In this document: piece after piece, positions 34,877 through 47,916 of the stretch
Layout: every line of letters begins with the position of its first letter
Position numbering within the stretch: the first letter of the stretch is position 1
Assembly: GCA_965237625.1 (NCBI GenBank)
Contig: CBDEGD010000048.1
Coordinates: 186,001-250,000 of the forward strand
DNA: 64,000 nt
Direction of reading: 5' to 3'
Source: JABDIP01 sp965237625
Lineage (GTDB): Bacteria; Pseudomonadota; Alphaproteobacteria; DSM-16000; Inquilinaceae
Notes under the pieces: generated by a model
Seen by the model: the letters and a program-made list of their open reading frames with translations, nothing else
Told to the model about the DNA's origin: nothing
The model's database searches: none
Program-made: the position numbers and the translations under genes

Positions 34877-37800
34877 CAACGACGTGGTGGAACTGCTGGC
34901 CGACGTACTCAACGGCCTCAAGGACTTCACCTTTGAGTTCTCGCTGCGGGACCACGACGAACCTGGCCAATCAGACTGTTCTGTCCGCGGCGAATGGGCT
35001 GCGGTTCAACGAGTTCCTTGTCATCTTCCTTGCGGACGGCACGACGCTCAGCATCAGCAATAACAACAGTCAGGGTACTTTTGAGTTCGGCGTCGGCGAT
35101 CTTGACGATGGCGCGCGCCACGACTTCACGATCCTGCGCGACCAGGGCGCGAACGACGTCCGACTGTTCCTTGAATGGTGTCGAAGTAGACGGAACCCGT
35201 GTCGCGACGACGCAGGGCAACCTGGCCGCCCTGGCGGTCGATCCCGGCGGCCTCCTGCTCGGACAGGAGCAGGATGCCTTCCGTGGATCGATACAAAAAA
35301 TCCAGCGCCTGCAGGCCGACCTCGACGAGCTGCGGTTCTGGGACGGCCTGCGCACGCCGGAGGAGATCGAGGCGTTCCGCGGGCAGGACGGTCGATCCGT
35401 CGGGATGACCGGCTCATCGCTTACTACCGCTTCGACGAGGCCGGCGGCGACATTGTCAAGGACCTCTCGACCAATGGCTTCGACGGCACGCTCGGCAGCG
35501 TCGGTACGCTCACCAACGACGCCGGCGAAACGCTCGGCAAGCCGATTCGGATCGACAGCCCGGCCTTCCAGCCGGCGCCCAGCATCGCCGGCGTCGGCGA
35601 CGTCCTTCGCGACGGGCTGTCCGACTGGGCCGTCATCAACGCCCCGCTTGGCGACGTCTTCGTCGTGCCCGGCAATTTCGTCGTGGGGCCGGTAACCGAT
35701 CCAATCACATTCGTCGACGATGTGATTGGCGTCGTGAAGCTCTCCGCCGCGCATGACCTCGGCGGCTTTGTCGTGCGGCCGGCCGGCAATGTCGATGGCG
35801 GGCTGCCGGATCTGCTGGTCACTGCCGAGGGTGCGGATCTCTTCACCGACGAAGCGCTGGCCGGGCGCCGGTCGACCTTCCTGGTCCTCGGCGATCGGCT
35901 CGCGAGCGGTTCCCTCGAGGCGGTCGCCAGGCGCCTCGAAATCGCCGCCATGCAAGGGGTCGGCGACATCGATCGCGACGGGTTCGATGATTTGGCGGCG
36001 GCCGTCTTCGAACCGGCCTCGACGCTCGATCTCGCCGACAATGCGCGCCTGGAATTGTTCGCCGTCAACGGCACCGACCGGATCGCGGTGCAGCTTCTGG
36101 CGCCGGACCAGCCGTCGGCGGAACTCGGCTTCCAGGACGGCCCGGTCCCGGCGGCGGCGACCGTCACTGCCGCCGATTTACCGAGCGGCCGCGGTGGCCA
36201 CACCACGGTGCTCTCCGGTGACGCGGTATTCACGGTTCTCGTCAACGGCGTGCCGCATAGTGTTACTCTTGAAAGTCGCAACACCGACGGGACCGAATTC
36301 GATCCGTTGCTGGGCGGCGGCGACGCCAACAATGGCCTGCTCGACCTCGTCAGCGACCTGAACTTCGCGATCGGGAAGACCGAAGGCCTCGTCGGAGTGG
36401 TCGAGGCGCGGCTGAGCACGGATGCGCAGGTCTATCATCAGGTGCTGCAGGTCTATTTCGGCGGCGATGTCACGGATGCTGGCGCCTTCACGGTTCCCGA
36501 TCTGGTCTTCGAGCCCGACCGGGCGCTGTTCTTCCAGACCGGACCGGGCAAGACGCTCAACGAGGCGCCGCGCCCGCTATCCTTCGCCGGCGTCGGCTTC
36601 ATCGGGAACAGCCAGGACATCCGGCGGATCGATGACGGAGACGTTGATGAGACCGGTCTGCCGCTGACGGTCGATCTGCCGGCGGGCGCCTGGACCGAGA
36701 TCTCCGGCGCCGGCATCAACAGCAGCCTGCTGGTCGCCGAGGCGCGTCAAGACGGCCTCTCATTCGAGTGGCTGTTCGGGGACCCGGATCCCCTGGATCC
36801 CGATCGCGTCTACAACGTGCGGGTCGCCCTACCCGACACCAGCGGCCTTGGCATCGAACTGGCGCGCCAGGCGCGTTACGAGATTAGAGGCAGCGGCCAG
36901 TCCGTCGTGCTCGTCGATCAGGGCGACGTGCCGGATGGCGCCACCCCGTTCGTGTACTTCACCGCCATCCAACCGGATAACGACGGGACCATTCGTGTCA
37001 CCTTACTGCCGGAGACGGGCCTGGCGCCGGTCGCCGACACGCTCGCCGAAAACACCACCGGCTCGCCGGATGCCGATCTCCTCGGCCTCCCGGACGGCAA
37101 CTTCGCCAGCCTCGGCACGGCCACCGTCACCTATGATTTCGAAGGCGTGCTGGTCGTCGCCGGCGCGGGCACGGGGCCGGACTTCCTAGTGCATGCCCCG
37201 GGCTCGAACGACCCCGCAGCGAGCGTCGATCCGTTCACCCTCGTCGACGTTCAGGTGAGCGCCGACGGGCTCACCTATGTCAGCGTCAAGGCCAGCGAGG
37301 AGCCCCAGCTCGCGGTAAACCCGGCGGCGCAATTCGGCTTCACCTCCGGCCAGGTATCCGACGGGACCGGGCCTTCGGTTCTCGCCGCCGCCAGCGAACC
37401 CGCCGGCACCGGGACCACCGGATTCATCCTGAGCGGCGACGCCACCCTGTCGATCACGGTCGGGACGATCAACGCCGACATCACGGTGCCGCGGGCGAAC
37501 ACCGACGGCTCGAACGGCGATCCGGTCAATGCGAGCCTGGCGGATCTGATCGCCGATCTTAACGCCGCGATCTCGGCGACGACCCTGATCGGGCTGGTCG
37601 AGGCGCGGGAGGCCGGCGGCATAATCGAACTGTTTGCGGTCAATCAGAGTGACGCCATCGCGGTGAATCTCGAAGGTGCCGCCGCCGAGTTTGGCTTCAC
37701 CTCGGGCCAGATGTCGTCCTTCGTACCGTCGACTCTGACCGCGAGCGCCGTTCCCACAGCGTTCGCGCTGTCCGGCGACGCCGCGCTGAACATCGCCGTC

Positions 37801-38754
37801 AACGGTATCTCCGCCGAGATCACGCTGCTGGCAGCCAACACCGACGGCACCAACATCGACGACGCCACCGGCGGTGGCGCCGCCAATGCGAGCACCCAGG
37901 ATCTGGTCGCGGACGTGAATTTCGCGATCGCCGAGACGCTCGAACTGAGCGGGATCCTGGAAGCGCGGGAAGGCGCGGGCGGCGTCATCGAGCTGGTTGC
38001 CGTGGGCGCGGCCAACCTCACCGACGATATCACGGTCAGTTTCACGACCACCGACCCTGGCGATCCGGCGAGAGAGCTCGGCTTCGACGGCCCCGAGACG
38101 TCCTCCTTCACTCCCTCGACGGTGACGGCCGACACGGCGCCCAACCCGACCGGCACTTCCGCGTTCATCCTGAGCGCCGACACTGCGCTGCTCCTCCACG
38201 CGGGGCCCATCACCGGGAGCTTTGTACTGCTGGCGGCCAACACCGACGGTACCAATAGCGACGAGGCCACCGGCGGCGGCGGCGCCAACGCGACCGCTCA
38301 GGATCTGGTCGACGATCTAAACTTCGCCATCGCCCAGCATTTCTTATTCCACGATGTGGTCACGGCGCGGCTCGGCGCCGACGGCCGGATCGAGCTCGCC
38401 GCCGTCGATCCGACCGATACGATCGAAGTGAACGGCGCGGCCGCGGAGCTGGGTTTCGACGGCACGGAGGAATCGATCTTCGTGCCCTCCGTGGTGACCG
38501 CCGACGACTCGGCCGCCGGTTTCGCGTTCGCCGACGACACCATCTTCACGATCAGCGTCAACGACATCGACCACGCAATCCTGCTGACCGCCGCGGAAAT
38601 GGCGGACAACGGCGCGCTGGCCGGTCTGGTCGAGGATCTGAACACGGCCTTCGCGCGGACGGATACGATAGCCGCCGGTGCGGCGACGCTGGACGGACTC
38701 GTGCAGGCGCGGGCGACGGCCGATGGCCGACTGGAGCTCTTCGCCCGTCGATGA
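34873..38754 (+). CDS. Giant protein, fragment 2 (LamG, FG-GAP, repeated ~110-residue modules)
   Basis: The listed ORF edge is inherited from the frame, not a true start. Coding runs in three successive frames between 34872 and about 35400. A second LamG domain can be read across them (FTFEFSLR, LANQTVLSAANGLRFNEF, NGVEVDGTRVATTQGN, DELRFWDGLRTPEEIEAF, IAYYRFDEAGG). From 35401 one frame continues with FG-GAP-like repeats (GVGDIDRDGFDDLAAAVF). Repeats of a roughly 110-residue module follow: FxLSGDAxLxI, AANTDGTN, DLVxDLNFAIA, VxAR, IELxAV, AAELGF. The frame is lost at about 38745 by one extra C. Confidence 0.7.
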   Translation: MTTTWWNCWPTYSTASRTSPLSSRCGTTTNLANQTVLSAANGLRFNEFLVIFLADGTTLSISNNNSQGTFEFGVGDLDDGARHDFTILRDQGANDVRLFLEWCRSRRNPCRDDAGQPGRPGGRSRRPPARTGAGCLPWIDTKNPAPAGRPRRAAVLGRPAHAGGDRGVPRAGRSIRRDDRLIAYYRFDEAGGDIVKDLSTNGFDGTLGSVGTLTNDAGETLGKPIRIDSPAFQPAPSIAGVGDVLRDGLSDWAVINAPLGDVFVVPGNFVVGPVTDPITFVDDVIGVVKLSAAHDLGGFVVRPAGNVDGGLPDLLVTAEGADLFTDEALAGRRSTFLVLGDRLASGSLEAVARRLEIAAMQGVGDIDRDGFDDLAAAVFEPASTLDLADNARLELFAVNGTDRIAVQLLAPDQPSAELGFQDGPVPAAATVTAADLPSGRGGHTTVLSGDAVFTVLVNGVPHSVTLESRNTDGTEFDPLLGGGDANNGLLDLVSDLNFAIGKTEGLVGVVEARLSTDAQVYHQVLQVYFGGDVTDAGAFTVPDLVFEPDRALFFQTGPGKTLNEAPRPLSFAGVGFIGNSQDIRRIDDGDVDETGLPLTVDLPAGAWTEISGAGINSSLLVAEARQDGLSFEWLFGDPDPLDPDRVYNVRVALPDTSGLGIELARQARYEIRGSGQSVVLVDQGDVPDGATPFVYFTAIQPDNDGTIRVTLLPETGLAPVADTLAENTTGSPDADLLGLPDGNFASLGTATVTYDFEGVLVVAGAGTGPDFLVHAPGSNDPAASVDPFTLVDVQVSADGLTYVSVKASEEPQLAVNPAAQFGFTSGQVSDGTGPSVLAAASEPAGTGTTGFILSGDATLSITVGTINADITVPRANTDGSNGDPVNASLADLIADLNAAISATTLIGLVEAREAGGIIELFAVNQSDAIAVNLEGAAAEFGFTSGQMSSFVPSTLTASAVPTAFALSGDAALNIAVNGISAEITLLAANTDGTNIDDATGGGAANASTQDLVADVNFAIAETLELSGILEAREGAGGVIELVAVGAANLTDDITVSFTTTDPGDPARELGFDGPETSSFTPSTVTADTAPNPTGTSAFILSADTALLLHAGPITGSFVLLAANTDGTNSDEATGGGGANATAQDLVDDLNFAIAQHFLFHDVVTARLGADGRIELAAVDPTDTIEVNGAAAELGFDGTEESIFVPSVVTADDSAAGFAFADDTIFTISVNDIDHAILLTAAEMADNGALAGLVEDLNTAFARTDTIAAGAATLDGLVQARATADGRLELFARR
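36200..38750 (+). repeat. Array of ~110-residue beta modules ending AAELGF
   Basis: Diverged copies start near 36205, 37425, 37765, 38160 and 38520. Shared text is LSGDAxLxI, AANTDGTN, QDLVxDLNFAIA and AAELGF. Related copies occur earlier at 30650-30930 (LVADLNRALDAAGL, AAQLGF) and 31795-32160. The pattern resembles flagellin-hook IN-type modules. Function is probably a structural stalk. Confidence 0.7.
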
Positions 38755-40303
38755 ACTCGATGCGGTGGGACTCAGCTTCGAAGGAGAGGCCGAGCAGGCG
38801 GTCCGCGGCTACAGCCTGGAGGGCAGCGGACTCGATGCGGTCCGGTTCATCCGCATCGCGGGCACGGCGGATGCCGGCGAGCCGGGCACGAGCGGTCTCA
38901 ATCTCGACGCTGTCGAGGCCATCAACGTGGCGCCGGCCGGTGTGCTGCTGGCCGATGCCATGGAGGTCGAGGAACAGAATGCCGGCCTGCTGACGGCCGA
39001 GACCCTGGGCAGCCGCGCCCTGGCGTATTTCGGGCAGGGGCTGGCCGCGGTCTCGCCGGCGGGTGGCGGTCCCGGCGCGGGCGGGCTCGAAGCCGCGCCA
39101 TACATCTATCAGCCGGCGACCCCGTTGCCGGTGGCCCAGGGCGCGTCGGGCGCGTCGGGCATCAGCCTGCTCGACACCGGTCCGCTGATCAAGGACGCGT
39201 TCGCCTTCGAGGGCGGCGAGATCGACGAGATGTTGAGCCGCGCCCTGGAGGTCGGCGACATCAACGGTGACGGCGCCGCCGACTTCATGCTGGTGGGCGA
39301 AGAACGCGCCTACGTTCTCTATGGCCCGGTCGACATTACCGGCATCGAGAACGTGGCCGAGGCCGCCGAGATCGTGTTCGATCTGACCGACCTCACCGGC
39401 ATTGGCGGCCGGCCCGCCGAGCGCATGGGCGATATCGACGGCGACGGCTTTGCTGATTTGGCATTCATCAGTGGCGATGACGCCGCCGACACCAGCATGA
39501 TCACGGTGTTTGCCGGGCGTCCGCAATTCCCGCGCCTGGTCGACGCCGCGGGCCTGCAGGGCATGCTGGAGGCCCAAACGGCCGGGCTCACCGGCCGGCA
39601 TATCTACCAGATCCAGACGGGCATGGCGGAGTTCGCTCAGGACGTCGCCAGCCTGCACGTGCTCAACTGGGACGGCGACGACCAGGCCGACATCCTGGTC
39701 GCCATGAACCGGCCCGTGGCCGCTCCTTTCGCGCCGGCGCCTGACAATCTCATCGGGCTGATCTATTCGGGCGCGAACGTCGCCGATCGAAACGACTCGG
39801 TGGGCTCGATCCTGCCCGCCCCGGAATACGCCGTCGCCATCACGCTCAACGACGATTCGGGCGGCCGCGAAGCGCTGGCCGACGACCTGCTGCCGGGCTT
39901 CACGGTCGATGCCTCGGAGCTGAGTACCGAGAACGACGTCATCGCGCGGGTCATCGCGCGGGTCGTGGGCGACGTCGACGGTGACGGCCGCGACGACATT
40001 CTGTTTGCCGACAGCGGCTTCCTCAAGTTCACGGGTCCCAGCGTTGCCGGCCTTCCGGATGCCGGCCGCGTCTACCTCGTGCCCGGAGGCCATGGCAGCC
40101 CGTTCGATCTGAACAGCGGCAGTCAGGCGATCTGGGAGGACTTCGCGCTGGGCGGTTCGCTGGCCGAAATCGGTGACCTCAACCGCGACGGTTTCGACGA
40201 GATCGCGTTCGGCAGTACGGCGGAAGTGGGTGGCCTGCGGCCGGCGCGCTGTTCATCATCGAGGGCTCGACCGAATTCGCCGGCGACGTCGAGGCGCCGG
40301 TGA
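38678..40303 (+). CDS. Giant protein, fragment 3 (FG-GAP propeller)
   Basis: The coherent part is about 38746-40235: VDELDAVGLSFEGEAEQAVR then at least five integrin-type FG-GAP calcium repeats (GDINGDGAADFMLVG, GDIDGDGFADLAFISG, WDGDDQADILVAMN, GDVDGDGRDDILFADS, GDLNRDGFDEIAFGS). This predicts a seven-bladed beta-propeller-like adhesive domain. It joins fragment 2 by a +1 shift in a C-run and is itself cut by a -1 shift near 40236, after which AGALFIIEGSTEFAGDVEAP reads in the next frame. Confidence 0.7.
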   Translation: MRRRWTDSCRRGRRPMADWSSSPVDELDAVGLSFEGEAEQAVRGYSLEGSGLDAVRFIRIAGTADAGEPGTSGLNLDAVEAINVAPAGVLLADAMEVEEQNAGLLTAETLGSRALAYFGQGLAAVSPAGGGPGAGGLEAAPYIYQPATPLPVAQGASGASGISLLDTGPLIKDAFAFEGGEIDEMLSRALEVGDINGDGAADFMLVGEERAYVLYGPVDITGIENVAEAAEIVFDLTDLTGIGGRPAERMGDIDGDGFADLAFISGDDAADTSMITVFAGRPQFPRLVDAAGLQGMLEAQTAGLTGRHIYQIQTGMAEFAQDVASLHVLNWDGDDQADILVAMNRPVAAPFAPAPDNLIGLIYSGANVADRNDSVGSILPAPEYAVAITLNDDSGGREALADDLLPGFTVDASELSTENDVIARVIARVVGDVDGDGRDDILFADSGFLKFTGPSVAGLPDAGRVYLVPGGHGSPFDLNSGSQAIWEDFALGGSLAEIGDLNRDGFDEIAFGSTAEVGGLRPARCSSSRARPNSPATSRRR

Positions 40304-40800
40304 TCGCGCGGCCGGCCGACGACTCCAACGCACCGCCATGGATGGTCGCCAAAACCGTCATATCCCGCGAAGCGACGCAGGACCTCTCCTTCGGCACGGT
40401 GCTGGAGGGAACGCCACAAGCGACGGCGGGCGATTTCGACTTCGACGGGAATGCCGATCTGGCCATCGGCCTCACCAGCGAGGTGCTGACATCCTCGAGC
40501 GGCCCAGGTCATCGACAGCAGCGAGCGCGGCCAGGTCTACGTCTTCTTCGACATCGGCGCGCGTTCGGGCCGCTGTCACTGTCCGGCGCGGATGTCGTCA
40601 TCGACGGCGACGTCTTCCTGGCCGGCGAGGCCGAGGGCAACCTGTTCGGCACCCTGCCGACGACGCCGGGCCTCGACCTCAACAACGACCGCATCGACGA
40701 TCTGCTGATCGGCGCCGCCCAGGCCGACGCCCGCGACACCGGGCTTCAGGCCCATGGCCGGCAAGCTCTATGTGATCGAGGGCGAGGCCCGCCCGGGTGA
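40300..40800 (+). CDS. Giant protein, fragment 4 (end of FG-GAP propeller, multiply shifted)
   Basis: It continues the propeller with GDFDFDGNADLAIGLTSE and LDLNNDRIDDLLIGAAQAD. A 55-bp stretch between about 40502 and 40557 is in a different frame (AQVIDSSERGQVYVFFDIGA), giving two compensating shifts. Another shift near 40745 moves coding to the frame reading MAGKLYVIEGEARPGEIPEV, which is not part of this ORF. Two more shifts follow near 40880 and 40912. Confidence 0.55.
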   Translation: MIARPADDSNAPPWMVAKTVISREATQDLSFGTVLEGTPQATAGDFDFDGNADLAIGLTSEVLTSSSGPGHRQQRARPGLRLLRHRRAFGPLSLSGADVVIDGDVFLAGEAEGNLFGTLPTTPGLDLNNDRIDDLLIGAAQADARDTGLQAHGRQALCDRGRGPPG

Positions 40801-40927
40801 GATCCCCGAGGTCTTCGAGCCGCTGACCAATCGGGATATCACCGGCGCCGGGCCGGCGTTGGTCGATCGCGGCACCGGCCGGCCTTCATCCGCACGGGCT
40901 TGGTCCTCGGCCGAATGATGACGCCAA

Positions 40928-42850
40928 ATGGTACGGCTTCACCACTTTGGGCGATGGCCGCGGCAACAACCTCATCCGCCTGAGCCCCGACGCCGGCGCC
41001 GGCGCCTTCGACATTCCGGCCACAGATCAGGCAAGCCTGGAGCCGGGCGGCATCTCCGGACCGGTCCCCGACGCCACGCTGCTGGTCGACGGCGAAGAGC
41101 GCCGGGTCATCCAATTCGGCGGCACCGACGATCTGGCCGCGATCTTAGAGTTCGACCTCAACAGCCTGCTCGCCCTGGCCGACGATCCGGCGGCGTTGGG
41201 CAACATTCTGCTGACGCTGCCCCTGGTCGCGGCCGCGGCGCCGGGGATGTACAACCTGATCGTCGCGGCCGGGGAAGGCGACGGCACGGTCACCGAGGCC
41301 GACGGCGGAGCCGACCCGGCCTTGACCGTGGTGTTGGACATTGCCGTCAACCATACGGAGATCGCGATCGACCTGACGGCGGCAATTCAGGGCGTGCTGG
41401 ACAGCGGCGCGTCACGGATGACGATCCGGCTGGAGAACCCGCTCGCGCAGGACAACCCGCTGCTCAGCATTCTGCAGCCGACGGCAGATGGCCGTGCCGG
41501 CGCGCGGCTGGCGGTGGACACGGTCAGGTCGGCGTGGTCGCGGATCTGTTCGACGCGCGCGGCGTCATGCTGCAGGAAGCGCGATCGATCCTCTCGATGC
41601 GGGCGCTCCAGGCCGGGACCTACTTCCTCAAGGTCTACAATCCGGACCCGACGCAGAGCGGCGATCTGCCGTTCGAGATCAGCATACGAGCGCCGATCGC
41701 CGGCGTGACCCATGAGAGCGATACCCAGCCCGACCGTGACGTGATCGATGGCGGCGAAGGGGCCGACATCCTGATCGGCAACGACGATGTCGACCGCCTG
41801 CGCGGCGGCAGCGGAGTGGACTCCTTCGTCGGCGAGGCGATCGAGATCCGGGACCTGTCCTTGCAGGAAAAGGAGAATAAAGAGCCGACCGCCGTCCCGG
41901 TCGCCGAGGCGAGCGACCGGTCGCGCCTCCAGCCCGATCCAATCGTCGTGTTCGACGATCCCGCGTTGCTTGGCGCGGTGGCGCGGCAGCTTGGCCTGCC
42001 GCTCACCGAATCTTATCTTGGCGAACCGCTGACCCACGAACCGATCTTCGCCTCCGACATGGTGGTCCTCCAGCGGCTCGAGCTCTCGGGTCTTGGGATC
42101 GAAAGCCTGGTCGGTCTCGAATTTGCGACCAACCTGATATCGCTCAGCCTGTCCAACAACGATGTCACCGACCTGTTGCCGATCGTGCCCCAACGCGCGG
42201 ATAGCGGCGAGGTGGTCGGCGCGCTGAACCTGGACAGCCTGAGCCTCGACTTCAATGCCGGGATCACCGATGTCCGGCCGGGGATCATCGACGAGAACGG
42301 CGACCCGATCCCGAGCCCGATCGAGGGAATCGGCGAGCTGACCACGCTTCGCCATCTCAGCCTGGACGGCAACCCGATCCTCGATCCGTCGCCCTTCTTC
42401 GGCATCGACGGCGGCCGGGTCGGCATCGCCGAGCTGACCGGGCTCGAGTTCCTGAGCATCGATTCCACCACCTCGACCCAGCCATCCTCGGTCACCATCA
42501 CCGAGGACGGGCTGCTGACGGAAATCTTCGAATTCAACAGGGGGCTCGGCAGCATCGCCGCGGTTGGATTCGACAGCCTGACGCTCGCCGATGCCAATAT
42601 CAAGCGCACGGACAGCCAGGTGTTTCAGGCGAACGGCTCGGGGCCCTTTGAGCCGGGCCGGCAGAGCGACCGGTTCGCCGCCCGGTGGACCGGCTCGATC
42701 AATGTGACCGCCAGGACGCCACCGATCTCGATGTCACCTTCTTCCTCGGCAGCGACGACGGCAGCCGTCTCTCCATCGACACGGACGGCGACGGCCAGTT
42801 CGACTTCGTTCTCAACAATGACGGTCTGCACCCATTCGTCACGAGAGTGA
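40928..42850 (+). CDS. Giant protein, fragment 6 (PPC-like, RTX, leucine-rich repeats)
   Basis: The first 590 bp of this open frame are an out-of-frame Arg/Gly-rich shadow. The coherent part is about 41518-42710. It holds a PPC-like beta domain (GVVADLFDARGVMLQEARSI, LQAGTYFLKVYNPDP), a short RTX pair (DVIDGGEGADILIGNDDVD), then leucine-rich repeats (LQRLELSGLGIESLVGL, LISLSLSNNDVTDL, LTTLRHLSLDGNPILDPSP). LRRs of this internalin-like kind mediate protein contacts. A PA14-like domain begins at the end and crosses a -1 shift near 42711. Confidence 0.6.
   Translation: MVRLHHFGRWPRQQPHPPEPRRRRRRLRHSGHRSGKPGAGRHLRTGPRRHAAGRRRRAPGHPIRRHRRSGRDLRVRPQQPARPGRRSGGVGQHSADAAPGRGRGAGDVQPDRRGRGRRRHGHRGRRRSRPGLDRGVGHCRQPYGDRDRPDGGNSGRAGQRRVTDDDPAGEPARAGQPAAQHSAADGRWPCRRAAGGGHGQVGVVADLFDARGVMLQEARSILSMRALQAGTYFLKVYNPDPTQSGDLPFEISIRAPIAGVTHESDTQPDRDVIDGGEGADILIGNDDVDRLRGGSGVDSFVGEAIEIRDLSLQEKENKEPTAVPVAEASDRSRLQPDPIVVFDDPALLGAVARQLGLPLTESYLGEPLTHEPIFASDMVVLQRLELSGLGIESLVGLEFATNLISLSLSNNDVTDLLPIVPQRADSGEVVGALNLDSLSLDFNAGITDVRPGIIDENGDPIPSPIEGIGELTTLRHLSLDGNPILDPSPFFGIDGGRVGIAELTGLEFLSIDSTTSTQPSSVTITEDGLLTEIFEFNRGLGSIAAVGFDSLTLADANIKRTDSQVFQANGSGPFEPGRQSDRFAARWTGSINVTARTPPISMSPSSSAATTAAVSPSTRTATASSTSFSTMTVCTHSSRE
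40947..41708 (+). CDS. Giant protein, fragment 5
   Basis: The coherent part is about 40915-41515: DDAKWYGFTTLGDGRGNNLI, VIQFGGTDDLAAILEFDLNS, LDIAVNHTEIAIDLTAAIQ and RMTIRLENP. The beta-rich pattern resembles a carbohydrate-binding or DNRLRE-like structural module. After about 41516 the correct frame is that of fragment 6, so the last 190 bp of this ORF are out of frame. Confidence 0.55.
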   Translation: MGDGRGNNLIRLSPDAGAGAFDIPATDQASLEPGGISGPVPDATLLVDGEERRVIQFGGTDDLAAILEFDLNSLLALADDPAALGNILLTLPLVAAAAPGMYNLIVAAGEGDGTVTEADGGADPALTVVLDIAVNHTEIAIDLTAAIQGVLDSGASRMTIRLENPLAQDNPLLSILQPTADGRAGARLAVDTVRSAWSRICSTRAASCCRKRDRSSRCGRSRPGPTSSRSTIRTRRRAAICRSRSAYERRSPA

Positions 42851-43509
42851 CGACCTTCACGCTGCCGGTCGGCCAACACGCCATCGAGGTGCTGTTCTTC
42901 GAGAATGGCGGGTATGCCGGCATCGATCTCGACTACCGGATCGCCGGTCAGGGCCGTCAGCAGCTTGTCGTCGGACCCCCGCCAAGCCCGACGAACCTGA
43001 CGGACATCTCGGGTCTCGCCGGACTCGACAATCTCCGGGTCCTGAGCCTGACCCGCAACGCCATCGAGGACGTCTCGCCGCTGGCCGGGCTGAAGGACCT
43101 GGAACTCCTCGACCTTCGCAACAACGCCATCAGCGACGTCGCGGCCCTGTTCGGCCAGCGCGTGATCGACGATGGCGAGCCGGGCTACCGCGAGGACGGC
43201 GCCGGGTTCCTGGGCAATGTCTCGCCGGTGGCGACGGCGTTCGAGCAGGATTATCGCTTCCGGCAGGTCGAGGGCGATAGCGACCTCTTCGAATCGAGCT
43301 GGACGTTCGAAGACCTCGAGCCCGGCACTTACGAGGTGCTGGTGACATGGCCCGAGGACGACAGCCACAGCACCTCCGTGTTCTACAGCTTCGAGGCGGG
43401 CAGTCCGATCGAGGCGATCGACAACCCGTTCGCCGACGGCCTGACCGGGCCGCAGGCCCCCAATCCGATGGCCGGCGGCCGCATGGTCACCATCGACACT
43501 GACACCTGA
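42685..43509 (+). CDS. Giant protein, fragment 7 (PA14-like plus LRR)
   Basis: DLDVTFFLGSDDGSRLSIDT then FFENGGYAGIDLDYRI is characteristic of a PA14 carbohydrate-binding domain. It is followed by LRRs (LRVLSLTRNAIEDVSPLAGL, LELLDLRNNAISDVAALF) and a beta-rich WTFEDLEPGTYEVLVTWPED region. It ends ...MVTIDTDT at a TGA created by a missing C: the next frame continues LTIVDDDASADTFYGA, matching the paralogous segment at 45680-45750 (VTINSDSLTIVGDDDDAATF). Confidence 0.6.
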   Translation: MDRLDQCDRQDATDLDVTFFLGSDDGSRLSIDTDGDGQFDFVLNNDGLHPFVTRVTTFTLPVGQHAIEVLFFENGGYAGIDLDYRIAGQGRQQLVVGPPPSPTNLTDISGLAGLDNLRVLSLTRNAIEDVSPLAGLKDLELLDLRNNAISDVAALFGQRVIDDGEPGYREDGAGFLGNVSPVATAFEQDYRFRQVEGDSDLFESSWTFEDLEPGTYEVLVTWPEDDSHSTSVFYSFEAGSPIEAIDNPFADGLTGPQAPNPMAGGRMVTIDTDT

Positions 43510-43571
43510 CGATCGTCGACGACGACGCCAGCGCGGACACCTTCTATGGCGCGGCTTCACATTCGAAGAGT

Positions 43572-47916
<4,345 letters not shown>
